A DNA stretch of 64,000 nt. Origin: Galeopsis tetrahit. Lineage: Eukaryota > Streptophyta > Magnoliopsida > Lamiales > Lamiaceae. This document shows, in pieces, positions 10,387 to 21,019 of this stretch. Each line of letters begins with the position of its first letter. The stretch's first letter is position 1. Below the pieces are notes generated by a model, which was not told the origin of the DNA, did no database searches, and worked only from the letters and a program-made list of their open reading frames with translations. Position numbers and translations under genes: made by a program. Location: the NCBI GenBank assembly GCA_963675135.1, contig OY776122.1, forward strand, positions 14,492,881-14,556,880, read 5' to 3'.

Positions 10387-11315
10387 GCATCTTTCTTCTT
10401 CGCCGGAAACAGGCACCCCCTCCCATCACAAGCCCTTTTTTCTCCTTCTTCAATGTAGATCGGATATAAACCACCGGGATCGGGCCATTGCTACCGCCCA
10501 ACACAGTCACCGCCGCCCGCCACCGCCCGCCACCGCCCACCACCGCTCAGCCGCTAGCACCGCCCACTTCTCCTCCCGCCCACTTTTGGTCCCTCAAACC
10601 TTGTAGTTAGATTGAAAAATAAGTAGATCGGTTGAATCCCTCTAGAAACAGAGTAGCCCCTGCCGGACAGTCGCCGGACCACCGCGTCGCCACTGTCGGA
10701 ACGCCACCTCGCCGCCCCTTTCTTCAGCTTCTCAACTGGATGTAGGAGCTCTTTCAAGAATTTAGCTGGGATCAACGGGTATTCCTCCCCGACGGAGCCA
10801 CGGTGACCGTTTGGGGAGTATCCGTTGATCCCGTTCTATTTAGTTTCTTTTTTTCAGTTTCATTATGCTTTTAGTTTTATGCTTTAGTTTCTGCTTTAGT
10901 TTTCTGTTTTTGTTGATGCATGTTACTTTAGTTTATTCTCCTGTTGGGATCTGTTGTTTTTATTTCCCGTCCCCTGTTTTTATGGGTTTTTGTCCCCGTT
11001 TACGGGTCTTTTTCCCCATGGTGGGTCGCTATTGTGCTTGATGGAGCTGGTCGTCCTCGGGGCAGTGCTCTTATGGTCTGGGAGGTTGTAGCGCGAGTCG
11101 TAGTGTGCGACAGTTTGTTTCTTGTGGAGCAGATTTGCTATTTTCTTAGATTGAGAGTCTCGATGGATGCTGGTATGCCTATGTTTCTTTCCACTCTCTC
11201 ACGATTGAGTTTGGAGAATGACTCTTCTGGTAGAATTTTCTCTGTATAGATAGGTGAGCGAGAAATGTATTCAAATATTCCTATCTGTAATTCTAACCTA
11301 AAAAAAAAAAAAAAA
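10387..11315 (+). mobile_element. Non-autonomous poly(A)-tailed retroelement, copy 1
   Basis: 929 bp ending in an A run (11300-11317) and flanked by the direct repeat AACAATCTTGTG (10375-10386 and 11316-11327), as made by target-primed reverse transcription. The 5' half is GC-rich (CCGCCGCCCGCC-like), followed by a hairpin at 10768-10832: GGGATCAACGG pairs with CCGTTGATCCC and CTCCCC with GGGGAG around ACGGAGCCACGGTGACCGT. The 3' half is T-rich. No reverse-transcriptase frame. Related copies lie at about 24935-25632 and 31244-32597. The open frames here are interrupted, so I call it non-coding. Confidence 0.7.
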
Positions 11316-11482
11316 AACAATCTTGTGAACAAAAAATCAGGATATTCTTAAAATTTGTTGATTCCTATTTGCCCTTGAGTTACAATTGATATTTGGATTG
11401 TAGTAACTATTGAGTGACAAGTGTCACATAGGTGTAGACTTTAATTTTTTTTTATACAGGTGGTGCAGACTAATTAATGTTA

Positions 11483-11530
11483 CTCTGTCCATTTCAATTT
11501 TTTTTTACATAGTTTGAATTTGAATGACAC

Positions 11531-11531
<1 letters not shown>
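11483..11531. mobile_element. Possible MITE end split by the LINE
   Basis: CTCTGTCCATTTCAATT after TA resembles a Stowaway end. A matching inverse, GAATTGAAATGTATGAAG, is found beyond the LINE near 17735-17755. If right, the LINE landed in an older MITE. Confidence 0.35.
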
Positions 11532-11577
<46 letters not shown>

Positions 11578-11678
11578 GGTAGAACACGGATGAAAACTCC
11601 AATTACAATATCTTCTCTTCTTATCTTCTCACCATCCGCATCTTGCACATTGTTCTACCAAACGAGATGCATCCAAAC

Positions 11679-14600
11679 TCAATCACGAGAGTGTGGAGCT
11701 AAAGCTGCCTCCCTGGCCAGCTGATGGGCTCGCCCATTTTGCAATCGAGAGTGATGACGAATATCGCACACAACGATTCGTTTCCTTTTCTCCCGGATCT
11801 TGTCTAACCATGCTCCTTCCGGCGTTGAAACCCTCCCTTTAAACGAACACAACTCAACCGCTTCAAGACAATCAGACCAAATACATACTTTATCCAATTT
11901 AAGATTACTGGCCTCCTCAATTCCTTCTAAAATAGCCATCATTTCTGCTCCCAAAACTGACCCCGGTGGTACGATCCTCTTACGGAATTCTCGAATTGTA
12001 TCACCTTCCCCGTTCTTTATTCTTCCCCCCACACCGTAGCAGTATAATTGATCGTGATAGGCCGCATCAACCTCCACTTCCGTCCACTGCCCACTTCTTC
12101 TTCGACTTTGGGTATCTATTACAGCTTTTTGTCCCCGTCGTGCCTGTTGAAACTCCTTAAGATAGTCTAGCACCCAATGCATATCAAAATCGAGGTCTCG
12201 TAAAACATTTCGGCCATTAGAGTTATGAGTCCTTCTGCAAATCTCCCCCCATACTCCCCAAAGGAGCATAACTATTTTCTCCACCTCCTATATGTCATAG
12301 TTCTTCCAGATGAAGTCCAAGTAGTCACTCGACTTGTTGAAGCGTTTGACTTCTCTGCTTGTGCCTATCCCAATTCTGTTCCACATCCTCTTAACCGGCT
12401 TGCATAATCGTAACGCATGTATGGTGGACGTGTCCACACCGTTGCAAATTAAGCAAGTAGTTACCTGCATCATTCCCCTTCTTTGCAAATTTTCACCAAC
12501 TGGTATGAAGTCGTGGGCTAATCTCCAGCAAAACACCTTAATCTTAGGTGGAACATTGAGCCTCCAAATATGCTTCCAGAATTTTTTTATTTCCCCTGTG
12601 TTAGAAGTTGAGGCCTTTTGCTGCTCTTTGTAATACTCCCCCCTTGCAAGCACATACCCTGACTTTACCGTGAAATTTCCTTTGGAATTTTGGCTCCAAA
12701 ACCTCGAATCTCCATTGTCTCCTCCTGTCACTGGCGTTCTTAAGATAGCCTCTGCTTCGAACGGGAGAAAAGCTGCTCTAATCAATGTTTCATTCCACGT
12801 CCCGTCTTCACATAAATATCTACTCACCATGGATCCCGACGCAATTCTCGACCCTATCCTGCCATCCGCCAGATGATGAACCCAGGCATCTTTAAAAATA
12901 TGGATCGAGTTGCCACTACCAATCCTCCACCTCGCCCCCTTCTCAATTATATCCATGCTCCAATGAAGAGAGCGCCATACAAATGAAGGATTCGTGCCCA
13001 CCCCTGCTTCTAGAATATCACAACTTTTAAAGTACCTGGATTTAAAAACTTTTGCCACCAGTGAGTCCGGTTGAGCACTCATTCTCCAAATTTGCTTTGC
13101 AAGCAGTGCTTTATTGAACATCGTTATTTTCCTGAATCCCATACCGCCCTCATCCTTAGGAATACATAGTTTATCCCAAGAGCTCCAGTGCATTTTTTTC
13201 TTTTCTTCCTTCGATCCCCACCAAAATCTGCAGAAGACTCTTTCCATTTCATTACATAAGGATGTAGGAATTCGAAAACACTGCATCGTATATGTTGGAA
13301 TAGCTTGCAAGATTGCTTTAATCAGAACTTCACGTCCCCCGATTGAAAAGTCCCTATTCATCCACCCTTGTACCCACTTTTGTACCTTATCTAGGAGAAA
13401 GCCAAATTGAACCCTCTTCGATTTCGCCGAAAAAGTTGGCACTCCCAGGTACACCTTATGGTTTTGAACAATTCTGACCCCCAATATATTCTTGGCCATT
13501 CCTTGAGTATTTCGGTTTGTGTTAGGGCTAAACACAATAGCCGATTTTTTATAGTTAATAACTTGACCTGAAGCCGTCTCGTACGTTTCAAAAGCTTTCT
13601 TTAATTTCTCAAACCCCTGCTGTTTTGCTTTAAAAAAGATCAAACAATCATCTGCAAAGAGAAGATGTAGAATCGATGGAGCCCCCCTTGCAATCTTAAG
13701 CCCTTCAATTTCGCCCTTGTGTACCATAGAACCCAAAATAGCAGATAATCCTTGGGAACAAAGAACAAAAAGAAATGGAGAGAGGGGATCCCCTTGCCTC
13801 AGCCCTCTTGTAGGAACCACTTCACCAAACATTCTACCATTGATTTTAAAGGAGTACCTCACTGTTCCAACACAATCCATGATCAAATTTATCCATTTCG
13901 AGCTGAACTTCATCTTTTTCAACACTTCCTTAAGATAGGCCCATTCAATGCGATCATACGCCTTACTCATATCAAGTTTAAGCGCTGCGTATACCGTATT
14001 ATTCTTGTTGTGCCTCATCCAATGCATACACTCGTAACTAATGAGGATATTATCCGAGATAATTCTCCCTGGTATAAAGGCACTCTGTGTTTCATCAACA
14101 AGGGTTCCCATGACTCCCTTAAGTCTATTGGAAATGGCTTTTGCTACCAATCTGTAACAAACGTTGCTCAGGCTTATGGGTCTAAAATCTGAAACTTTCT
14201 CTGGCCCCCTCGACTTTGGGATAAGAGTAATCACTGTATCATTCCAATCTCTAATGCTCTCTTGCTGGTTGAGAATTTTTAAGGCCCCTTTTATCACTTC
14301 TTTGCCTATCATGTGCCAATTCTGATGGAAGAAAAATGCTGGAAGGCCATCAGGTCCTGGAGCTTTGTCACCCTTAATATCCTTAAGAGCTTGAATGATA
14401 TCCTTTTCAAAAAAAGGAGTATCCAAACTCTCTTGCATTGCTTCTGTAAGAGATGTGTTGATATGTGCAGTAATTTTTGTAATCTCTCCTGGATTTGGAT
14501 TGGTTGATGTGAATAGATTTTTGAAAGACTTTTGCACCACCTCAGCCACTTCCATGTCCCCCAAATACCACATGCCCTCTTCATCCATAATTCTTTTGAT

Positions 14601-15737
14601 GGTATTTATTCGTCTTCTTTCCGACGCATGCTTGTGAAAATAGCTTGTATTTCGATCCCCCGCCTCCATCCATGTAATTCTTGCCCTTTGGTGCCATTTC
14701 ATTTCTTCTTGTAACTGTAATTTTTGCAGTTGGCCATTATACTTACCAAACTCATCTTCATCAATTTCCTCCACAGCAGATTCAAGGAGGTCAGACATTC
14801 TCCTTTCCAAGCTTGATATTTGTTTCTTATAGCCTTGGCCCTTCGTCTTTGCCCACTGACTCAACACCTGTGTGCACGACTTCAGTCTCTGGGGTAGCGG
14901 TTTATTCTCTGTATCCTTACCCCAAGCCCCTTGCATAACCATATCGAAGTCATCTTCCATAATCCACGCCTTCTCAAAATACATTGGTTTGTGCCCGTAC
15001 TCCTTCTGAGTGACAACAAATTTTTCAAGAGTCAAAATAACAGCCCTGTGATCTGAGTCATAGAAGCCCCCATTTGTCGCTTCATAATCTGGCCACAACT
15101 CCATCCATCCCAAATTACCCACAAATCTGTCCAATCTCTCTTGAATAAATCCGACACCCTTTCTTTTATTCCACCAAGTGAATAGAGGCCCTTTAGTCTT
15201 AATATCCTGGAGACATAAATCATCTAAAACTTCATTGAATGCACTAATCTGAGAATAAGGTCTCTCCCTATTATAAACACCCCCTTTCTTCTCATTTTGA
15301 TTTAAGATTTCATTAAAATCTCCCCCCACCAGCCATGGGTAATTTCTTTCCGAATTATGACTCCTACGTATGGATTTCAAAAGCTTCCATGATAAGTGTC
15401 GATGATGTGTAATAGGTTCACCATAGAAGCCAGTAAATCTCCATTGTTTATGCTTAAAATTAATGATGCAATCTATGTGAGACTTAGAGTAAGAACACAA
15501 AGTTACTTTCATTTCATTAGAAGCAAATAACAACAGGCCTCCCCTAGATCCGGCCGCATCAACACCAATACAGAAATCAAAGTTTAAACTAGACTTCCTA
15601 GAGCTAGCAAACTTCACAGGAATTTTTGATTCACAAACAAACAAAAGATGGGGTTTGAGTTCATTCACCAGCCTCCTCAGTCCTTGAAACGCACGTTTAC
15701 TCCCCAAACCACGTGCATTCCATACCACGCAACTCAT
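11679..15737 (-). pseudogene. LINE ORF2: endonuclease, reverse transcriptase, RNase H, one premature stop
   Basis: One frame from ATG at 15737 to the stop ending at 11679, about 1352 codons, broken only by a TAG at 12288-12290 (codon 1150). Order: apurinic-type endonuclease, residues 1-235 (Glu36 in CESK, GGDFNE 138-143, DSDH 227-230); reverse transcriptase about 500-760 (DMSKAYDRIEW, QGDPLSP, catalytic FADD at 694-697); zinc-binding region with WRLNVPPKIKVFCWRLAHD and CLIC; then, beyond the stop, an RNase H domain (VDAAYHDQ, MAILEGIEEA, WSDCLEAVEL, NGRAHQLAREAA). The protein nicks DNA and copies the element RNA at the nick. The stop separates RT from RNase H, so a protein with endonuclease and RT could still be made. 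The C-terminal RNase H is known from plant L1 elements. Confidence 0.93.
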
Positions 15738-15916
15738 GTGTTCGGGCGGGGCTGATTGTCCTCAGCCTCCGCCATCATGTTGGACCCCGATTCGACCTCC
15801 TCACTCTTGGATTTTTTCTTTTCCTTCTCCAGCGCCCCCTGTGCTTCTTCCAGATTAATAACACCACTCGACTCAGGCATCTTTCCCTTTCCAGTTCCTT
15901 GTCTACTCCTCTTTTT

Positions 15917-17284
15917 TTACTCCACGAAATTTTTCTGAGAATTCTGAATTAAAGCCTGCGGGTAAAGCCTCTGTACAAGCGCAGTGGACTGAGTAATCAC
16001 CCTCTTCATTTTTCGAACATCTCTATTAAATGCTGCCTCTTCTTTTTTAGTCTGATGTCCCTTCTCACCAGAGCCCTGAGCACCTATCCTGTCAGCCAGA
16101 CCCTGGGTAACCTTGTGCAGATCCCCAAGCATTGCGGAATGCACCTCCTCCGTAGGGTAGAACTGAATTTTACTCGGAGGGCCACCCATTTTTGACCCAA
16201 ACATTGCTGAGTAAAGAGAATCATCTGCAAAAGAGGTTACCTCATGAAAAACCGAGTTAGTAACATTCGGACTTACATGTGTATCTTTCCAAATGCCAAG
16301 GGTTTGTTTTTGAGTTTCAGCCACTTGATCCTTTATTAGGGATATCTGCTTTGAGGTAGAACCAGGCCCCTTGTTTTGTAAATCCACAACAAGAGTCTGA
16401 GAATCAGCGGTGGAACTTTTGTGGGTAATCTGTGGCGGAATAGATCCATGCATTGGCCCAGCAATCACCTCAGTGTTCGTGGGGACCGGAGGGGCCTGTT
16501 GTGGTGCCTGCATGTCGACTTGCATGTCTTCCAAGATGGGCCACTCCTCCTTAGGAACTGATTTTTGTCCTTCCGCCTTCAGCCATTTCGGAAATTTGGT
16601 GGCAGGTACATGCAATGTTCCCCCGAATTTTAAAGGACAGTCCTTCTCCACATGATTTAGAACTCCACATTTTACACAGTAATCCATGAGTTTTTCATAT
16701 CTGAACATGATGATGAGTGTTTTACCTTGCACCGTCATCGTAGTTGCATACATTAGTGGGGTATTGATATCTATCATTACCCTCACTCTTAAGCATCGAC
16801 CGATCGCACACCCTCCTTCCGGCGCATCGACTTCCAGAACTTCCCCCAGAAGATCTCCCATAGTATGACCCACTGGCACCGTCATGGATTGAAGTTGTAG
16901 CCCATGAATCTGGACCCAAGTGGGAACCTTGGTAATAACCAGTTCATCTTGAGTCTCTGCACCAGTCAAAATTGCCAGAACGAACCATGACTGATTTAGA
17001 GTCCAAGGCTGTCGGTGATAAGCCTTATTACATTCAACCACATCCTCAAACTCGAATACGAACAGACCTTCACCAACTTGGTAGGCCGACACAGCTTTCT
17101 CCGTACGCCAAACTCTTTTCATCGTGGAACAGATGTCAGATGCAGAGAATCTCCGTGGAGTAGTGAATCTTCCCAACAGTAGGTGTTTTGCCTGTGCAAG
17201 AGCCGTCTCCGGGATTGGGACCCTTCGATTGTCCTTTTCAGCCAAAGTGACTTTTTGCATGAGAGGGCTTAGATGATCTTCCAT
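15917..17284 (-). CDS. LINE ORF1: nucleic-acid-binding protein with CCHC knuckle
   Basis: 455 residues if translation starts at ATG 17282-17284 (MEDHLSPLMQKV). The open frame extends upstream to 17437, but that part is hydrophobic and looks like leader. The N-terminal half has the DUF4283-type fold common in plant LINE ORF1 (FSASDICSTMKRVWR, VFEFEDVVECNKAY, QPWTLNQSWFVL), then a zinc knuckle CVKCGVLNHVEKDC (C-x2-C-x4-H-x4-C). The rest is a polar, Gln- and Ser-rich tail with a basic patch (RDVRKMKR). It probably coats the element RNA. ORF2 starts 180 bp downstream. No internal stop. Confidence 0.9.
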   Translation of the reverse strand: MEDHLSPLMQKVTLAEKDNRRVPIPETALAQAKHLLLGRFTTPRRFSASDICSTMKRVWRTEKAVSAYQVGEGLFVFEFEDVVECNKAYHRQPWTLNQSWFVLAILTGAETQDELVITKVPTWVQIHGLQLQSMTVPVGHTMGDLLGEVLEVDAPEGGCAIGRCLRVRVMIDINTPLMYATTMTVQGKTLIIMFRYEKLMDYCVKCGVLNHVEKDCPLKFGGTLHVPATKFPKWLKAEGQKSVPKEEWPILEDMQVDMQAPQQAPPVPTNTEVIAGPMHGSIPPQITHKSSTADSQTLVVDLQNKGPGSTSKQISLIKDQVAETQKQTLGIWKDTHVSPNVTNSVFHEVTSFADDSLYSAMFGSKMGGPPSKIQFYPTEEVHSAMLGDLHKVTQGLADRIGAQGSGEKGHQTKKEEAAFNRDVRKMKRVITQSTALVQRLYPQALIQNSQKNFVE

Positions 17285-17660
17285 TGGGATGGGAAAATCG
17301 AAGATGAAAAGAAGGAAAGTATAGAATAGAACCCTCGGGATGAAGGCTCGGTGGAGTGAGAGAAAAGAACCCAGCGGGCTGGCTAAAATAGCCATCCTGG
17401 GCGATGGAATTGGCCAATCCAGCGAGATTAGGCTCAAGACTAGATCGAGGTAATCATTGCCCTAAACAAATCCTACCCAGAGAACAAAGATCGAAGGGTT
17501 AAGATTGAGCGGAGAAGATTTAGGGAGATTATCGAGGGATTTTGCGTGCTAAGATGTTCTTGGACACTGTTCACGCAGAGGGGCAACTTGAAGTTTTACA
17601 TTTTCCCGAGAGAGAGAAATAATTAGAGAGAGAAAGCGAGTTATTTTTCGTAATGACACG

Positions 17661-18141
17661 TTTTTTAATTTAAAAAAAATTAGATTTAATAGTTGATAAA
17701 AATAAATGAGAGGTACTTCAGATAATTTGATGAGGTATGAATTGAAATGTATGAAGAAAAAAAAAAGTATCAATTTTAAAAATAAAATAATGTTGTAAAG
17801 TTGTTAATTTTGTGAGATATTTTCATATTAAGAGTAAAAATAATTTGAAACGCCATAAAAACACCATTATCAATCGTGTATTTGTAAATACTTTCTCAGT
17901 TTACAAATTGATTTGTATACAAATTTAAAGTATTTAATTTTAAAATATACTCCATACTATATAAATTTTAGTTTTTTTTTGGGTAATTTGAGTAGATAGA
18001 TTATGAGACATCACACTGTGTCACATAACTCATTAGTAAAAAAAAAATCAAATCAAATGACAATATACAAAATAACTTAATTTAGATACCTAACAAATAT
18101 TGTACTATTACATGAGTAGACAAAATCATCCATTTACTATG
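17661..18141. other. AT-rich flank of the LINE
   Basis: Non-coding AT-rich sequence. Contains the possible other half of the MITE split by the LINE and the trailer of the KEN-like pseudogene. Confidence 0.4.
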
Positions 18142-19386
18142 TCATCCATGAAACAGCTTCCTTAGTACATTTTTTAAAATAAAACAACTTTTCATGAAAT
18201 CCAAGTAATTGGCTATGAAAAACCTCCATAATACTTCCTCCGTCCGCCTATAAGCTTCCCGCTACTTTTTGGCACAGAGATTAAGAAAAGTGATTAAATA
18301 ATTAATATAGTACAAGGGATGTGATTGGAAGAAGGAGAGAGATAGAGAGAAAAAGTAAAATATAAAGTGAAGTGTAAGAAAAAGTACTTACCAAAAAGGG
18401 TATCGGAAGCTTATAGGCGAACGGACTAAAATGGTAAAATGGGAAACTTATAGGCGGACAGAGTGAGTAATAATTTCGGTCTTTAAATGTCTAACCTCCG
18501 GCTCTAGTGAAGTATCCAAATGCATTGCTAAATTACGGCAACATCTAAAAAGATTTATCCTTGAGTACCTGTAACTGACATTATCATCTCTCCACTCTTG
18601 GAAATGTGCAAATTCTGGTTTATCAAATATGTGAGTCCAATTAGCAAAGGCAGAGGCAGGTAATAACCTCAACAAAGCCAACTTATCATCATCATCAATC
18701 TCTTCTCCCGTATTCCTAATAAAAGATAAAACACTACCTGGCTGCATAATGGACAAATGGTATTCTAAAACCAATTCCTGCTCTTTATAAGAATTGGTCT
18801 AAAATTCTCAAGCTTAGTCATCAGATCTGCTAAACTAGGAGGGTAAATGTTTTGCTCGCCAACTAACTCTTTAATTACTCTAGACACTGATAATAAATTT
18901 TCTTTTCTATTACTAGAAGTGCTAGAGTTGAGAAATCCTACCCCACAAAATTTCACATCATCCCCTACCATCCACAAATCTGGGCAGGTAAAATCCATTA
19001 AACAAAAATCTTGTTGATGTTGACTTACAACATATTAATGCAAGATTTGTTTAATGACAGCTCTAACAGCGGGGTTTAAGTATGGGACTTGAGTTGTTCT
19101 TTTGGAAATTTTGTAAAGACCTATAGGATTCTGTCCACCCTGCAGCTTATTACTCTAAAATATTAACTTGAGGGCGAGAAAAAATCAAGTTAAAAGATTT
19201 ATTATCGAGAAACTTGCAGGGAAGTTGATTTCTATGGGAAGTTAGTAATAACCTACGGTAACATGTGTTATCATCTATTCGTTGTTTTACCCAGATTTTC
19301 TGAACACAATTGCCTATGGCTATAGTCCCGTTACCAGAACCCGGAGAGAACTCGTAATTCACATGAGGCTTATTTTGATCTTCCAT
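18142..19386 (-). pseudogene. Pseudokinase-KEN-like gene, broken paralogue
   Basis: Matches the open gene at 28438-29556 along its length. The start ATG (19384-19386) follows a TTTTGCAG acceptor as in the paralogue. Damage: a frame change right after RPQVNIL (19150-19160) with stops; an extra TAA after KQILH (near 19035); a further frame change near 18770-18790 where the frame ends after LENFRPILIKSRNWF and resumes as LVLEYHLSIM; and a 234-bp MITE (18234-18467) splitting the last exon, with the remaining codons (FHEKL, KLFHG) at 18142-18231. The KEN-like block keeps CCRNLAMHL. It lacks the internal repeat seen in the paralogue, so it shows the ancestral form there. Confidence 0.85.
18234..18467. 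mobile_element. Stowaway-like MITE inside the pseudogene
   Basis: Ends CTTCCTCCGTCCGCCTATAAG and CTTATAGGCGGACAGAGTGAG, TA at 18232-18233 and 18468-18469, 234 bp. Same family and length as 8612-8845, opposite orientation. Coding similarity to the paralogue resumes exactly on both sides, which proves insertion into the exon. Confidence 0.9.
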
Positions 19387-19700
19387 CTGCAAAATGGAGT
19401 ACAATATAACACAACAAAATTAAAATAATACTCCACCAACTGTCATACCAAATTTTAAAAACAAAAAAACACCAAATCCGAAGAAAAAGCTAGCAAACAA
19501 TGTCGTGTCGTATTTTTCTTAAAAAGCCAGTATGAAATTTAAAAAAAAAAAAACTAACCGTGAGGTGGGCGGGCGGATTGTGCGAAGGCGAGAGGAGGGC
19601 GGAGATAGGGAGAGGAAGTGGAAGAAGGGAGAATTAGGGTTTGTGAGAAAATATGAAGAGAATGAGGTTTATAAGGAAGGGAAATTAAGGATCTGCTCCA
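19387..19700 (-). other. Leader intron and 5' region of the broken KEN-like gene
   Basis: On the minus strand a GTTAGT donor near 19557 and the CAG acceptor before the ATG bound a T-rich intron of about 170 bp. Upstream is a pyrimidine-rich leader containing AACCCTAATTCTC. The same arrangement occurs at 29557-29950. Confidence 0.55.
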
Positions 19701-19749
19701 GTACATACAGGTGCTTCCTGTTCAACAATACGGCGTCGTTTTTTTTATG

Positions 19750-20020
19750 AAGAGTACTCCTCCCACAGCTTTCCTTTTTAAAAGATTTCCAAATACTCCT
19801 TTTTTAAGAAAAACCATTTATATATTATATTTTCACAATATTCTTAAATTTACATAAATGTCGTTCTAAAAAAAAAATATTTATATATTTATTTTATACA
19901 TAAAGATTTATAAAATTATCTCTCAAAATCCTCACTAAATTTACTTTTCTTATTTCATTTACCATTTCATTTACCACTTTACCTATGAAGATAATCATAT
20001 AGATGGAATGTGTATAACAT
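19750..20020. repeat. Worn MITE-related sequence
   Basis: Resembles 6620-6880 in blocks such as TCACAATATTCTTAA and TTTATTTTATACATAAA. Neither copy has clean paired ends. Non-coding. Confidence 0.35.
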
Positions 20021-20118
20021 TTAATTTTTTTATATTTATTGTGGCCGGTGGGCTTTTATAATTGGGCGGCATTTCTTTTTTTTAATTGAAAATATTAGAT
20101 ACGGTCATTCATATGTTT

Positions 20119-20208
20119 AAAGAAAATATTAAATATATGTGGTAATTTGAGAATATATTCTCTAAAGAAAATATTAAATATATGTGGTAATTTGAGAATA
20201 TATTCTCT
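20119..20208. repeat. 45-bp perfect tandem duplication
   Basis: AAAGAAAATATTAAATATAT begins at 20119 and again at 20164. The two 45-bp units are the same throughout. Confidence 0.85.
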
Positions 20209-20241
20209 TGGACTATTAGATACTCATAAAAATAAAAAGTA

Positions 20242-20559
20242 CTCACTCCATTCAATTTCATTATGTCAATTTCTTCGGGTACGAGTTTTAATGAATATTG
20301 ATTAATTTATGTATAAAGTAGATAAGTTGAGGGTTTATGTATAAAGTAGATAAGTTGAGGGTATGATGGGATGTTGTGGGGTCCATTTATAAGTAAAGTG
20401 ATTGTTTATGAATAAAATTAGTGGCAATTTGAGTAAATAAGTGATGATTGAAGGGTGGAGATAAAATAATGTCAATAGTATTATTTTCAAAAAGAAAATG
20501 TACATAATAAAATTGGACAAAAAAAAAAAAAATGAGAATAATAAATTGGACGAAGGGAG
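20242..20559. mobile_element. Stowaway-like MITE
   Basis: Ends CTCACTCCATTCAATTTCATT and AATAAATTGGACGAAGGGAG, TA at 20240-20241 and 20560-20561, 318 bp. Contains a small tandem duplication of TATGTATAAAGTAGATAAG (about 20307-20360). Confidence 0.75.
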
Positions 20560-20572
20560 TATAATTTTAAAA

Positions 20573-20773
20573 GGTAAAGTCTAGTATGCACTCGAGTGCA
20601 TGATGTGCACCCTAGTCCATGTGCACTTTTCAGTTTACTGACTTACACTTTTTGGTAAATGAGTAATAATTGAAAAGTGCTACTCATTTACCAAAAAGTG
20701 TAAGTCAGTAAACTGAAAAGTGCACATAGACTAGGGTGCACAGCATGCACTCGAGTTCATAGCAGACCAACTC
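20573..20773. mobile_element. Mutator-type MITE, hairpin, copy 2
   Basis: 201 bp, the same element as 9452-9652 but inverted. Flanked by 9-bp ATTTTAAAA (20564-20572 and 20774-20782). Begins GGTAAAGTCTAGTATGCAC and ends GCAGACCAACTC. Confidence 0.88.
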
Positions 20774-21019
20774 ATTTTAAAAGTATGTTCACTTTCTCTA
20801 TTTATCTACTCACTAAAAGTACGCTAATAAAAACAATCACTTTTATCTTACTCTACAACATCCTTAGTTAATTTTTTTTTTTTAAACTTCTACTCAAAAG
20901 TTGGAGTATACTTTTTTAATGGACCGAGAAAGTAATAAATTCAATTAACCTTTTAAGACTGCAGGACCTCCCTCAATCGAAAAACTTTTTTACCATCCTT
21001 TTTTTTTATGTAAATAGTA

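Larger units (their letters stand above)
11532..17651 (-). mobile_element. Full-length L1-type LINE
   Basis: A 6.1-kb non-LTR retrotransposon on the minus strand. It has a 5' leader (17651 to about 17285), ORF1 (15917-17284), ORF2 (11679-15737), a short 3' UTR and a poly(A) tail seen as 44 T at 11532-11575. The flanks share AATGACACGTTTTTT (from 11523 and from 17652), a 15-bp target-site duplication. The long pure tail, perfect duplication and almost open ORFs mark a young, non-truncated insertion. Confidence 0.93.

Noticed and set aside
10382..11249. Plus-strand frames in the GC-rich retroelement
   Set aside because: Short, overlapping in several frames, unlike any domain, and not kept in the related copies.
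13752..14192. Plus-strand frames within the LINE
   Set aside because: They lie opposite the clear reverse-transcriptase frame and have no family features.
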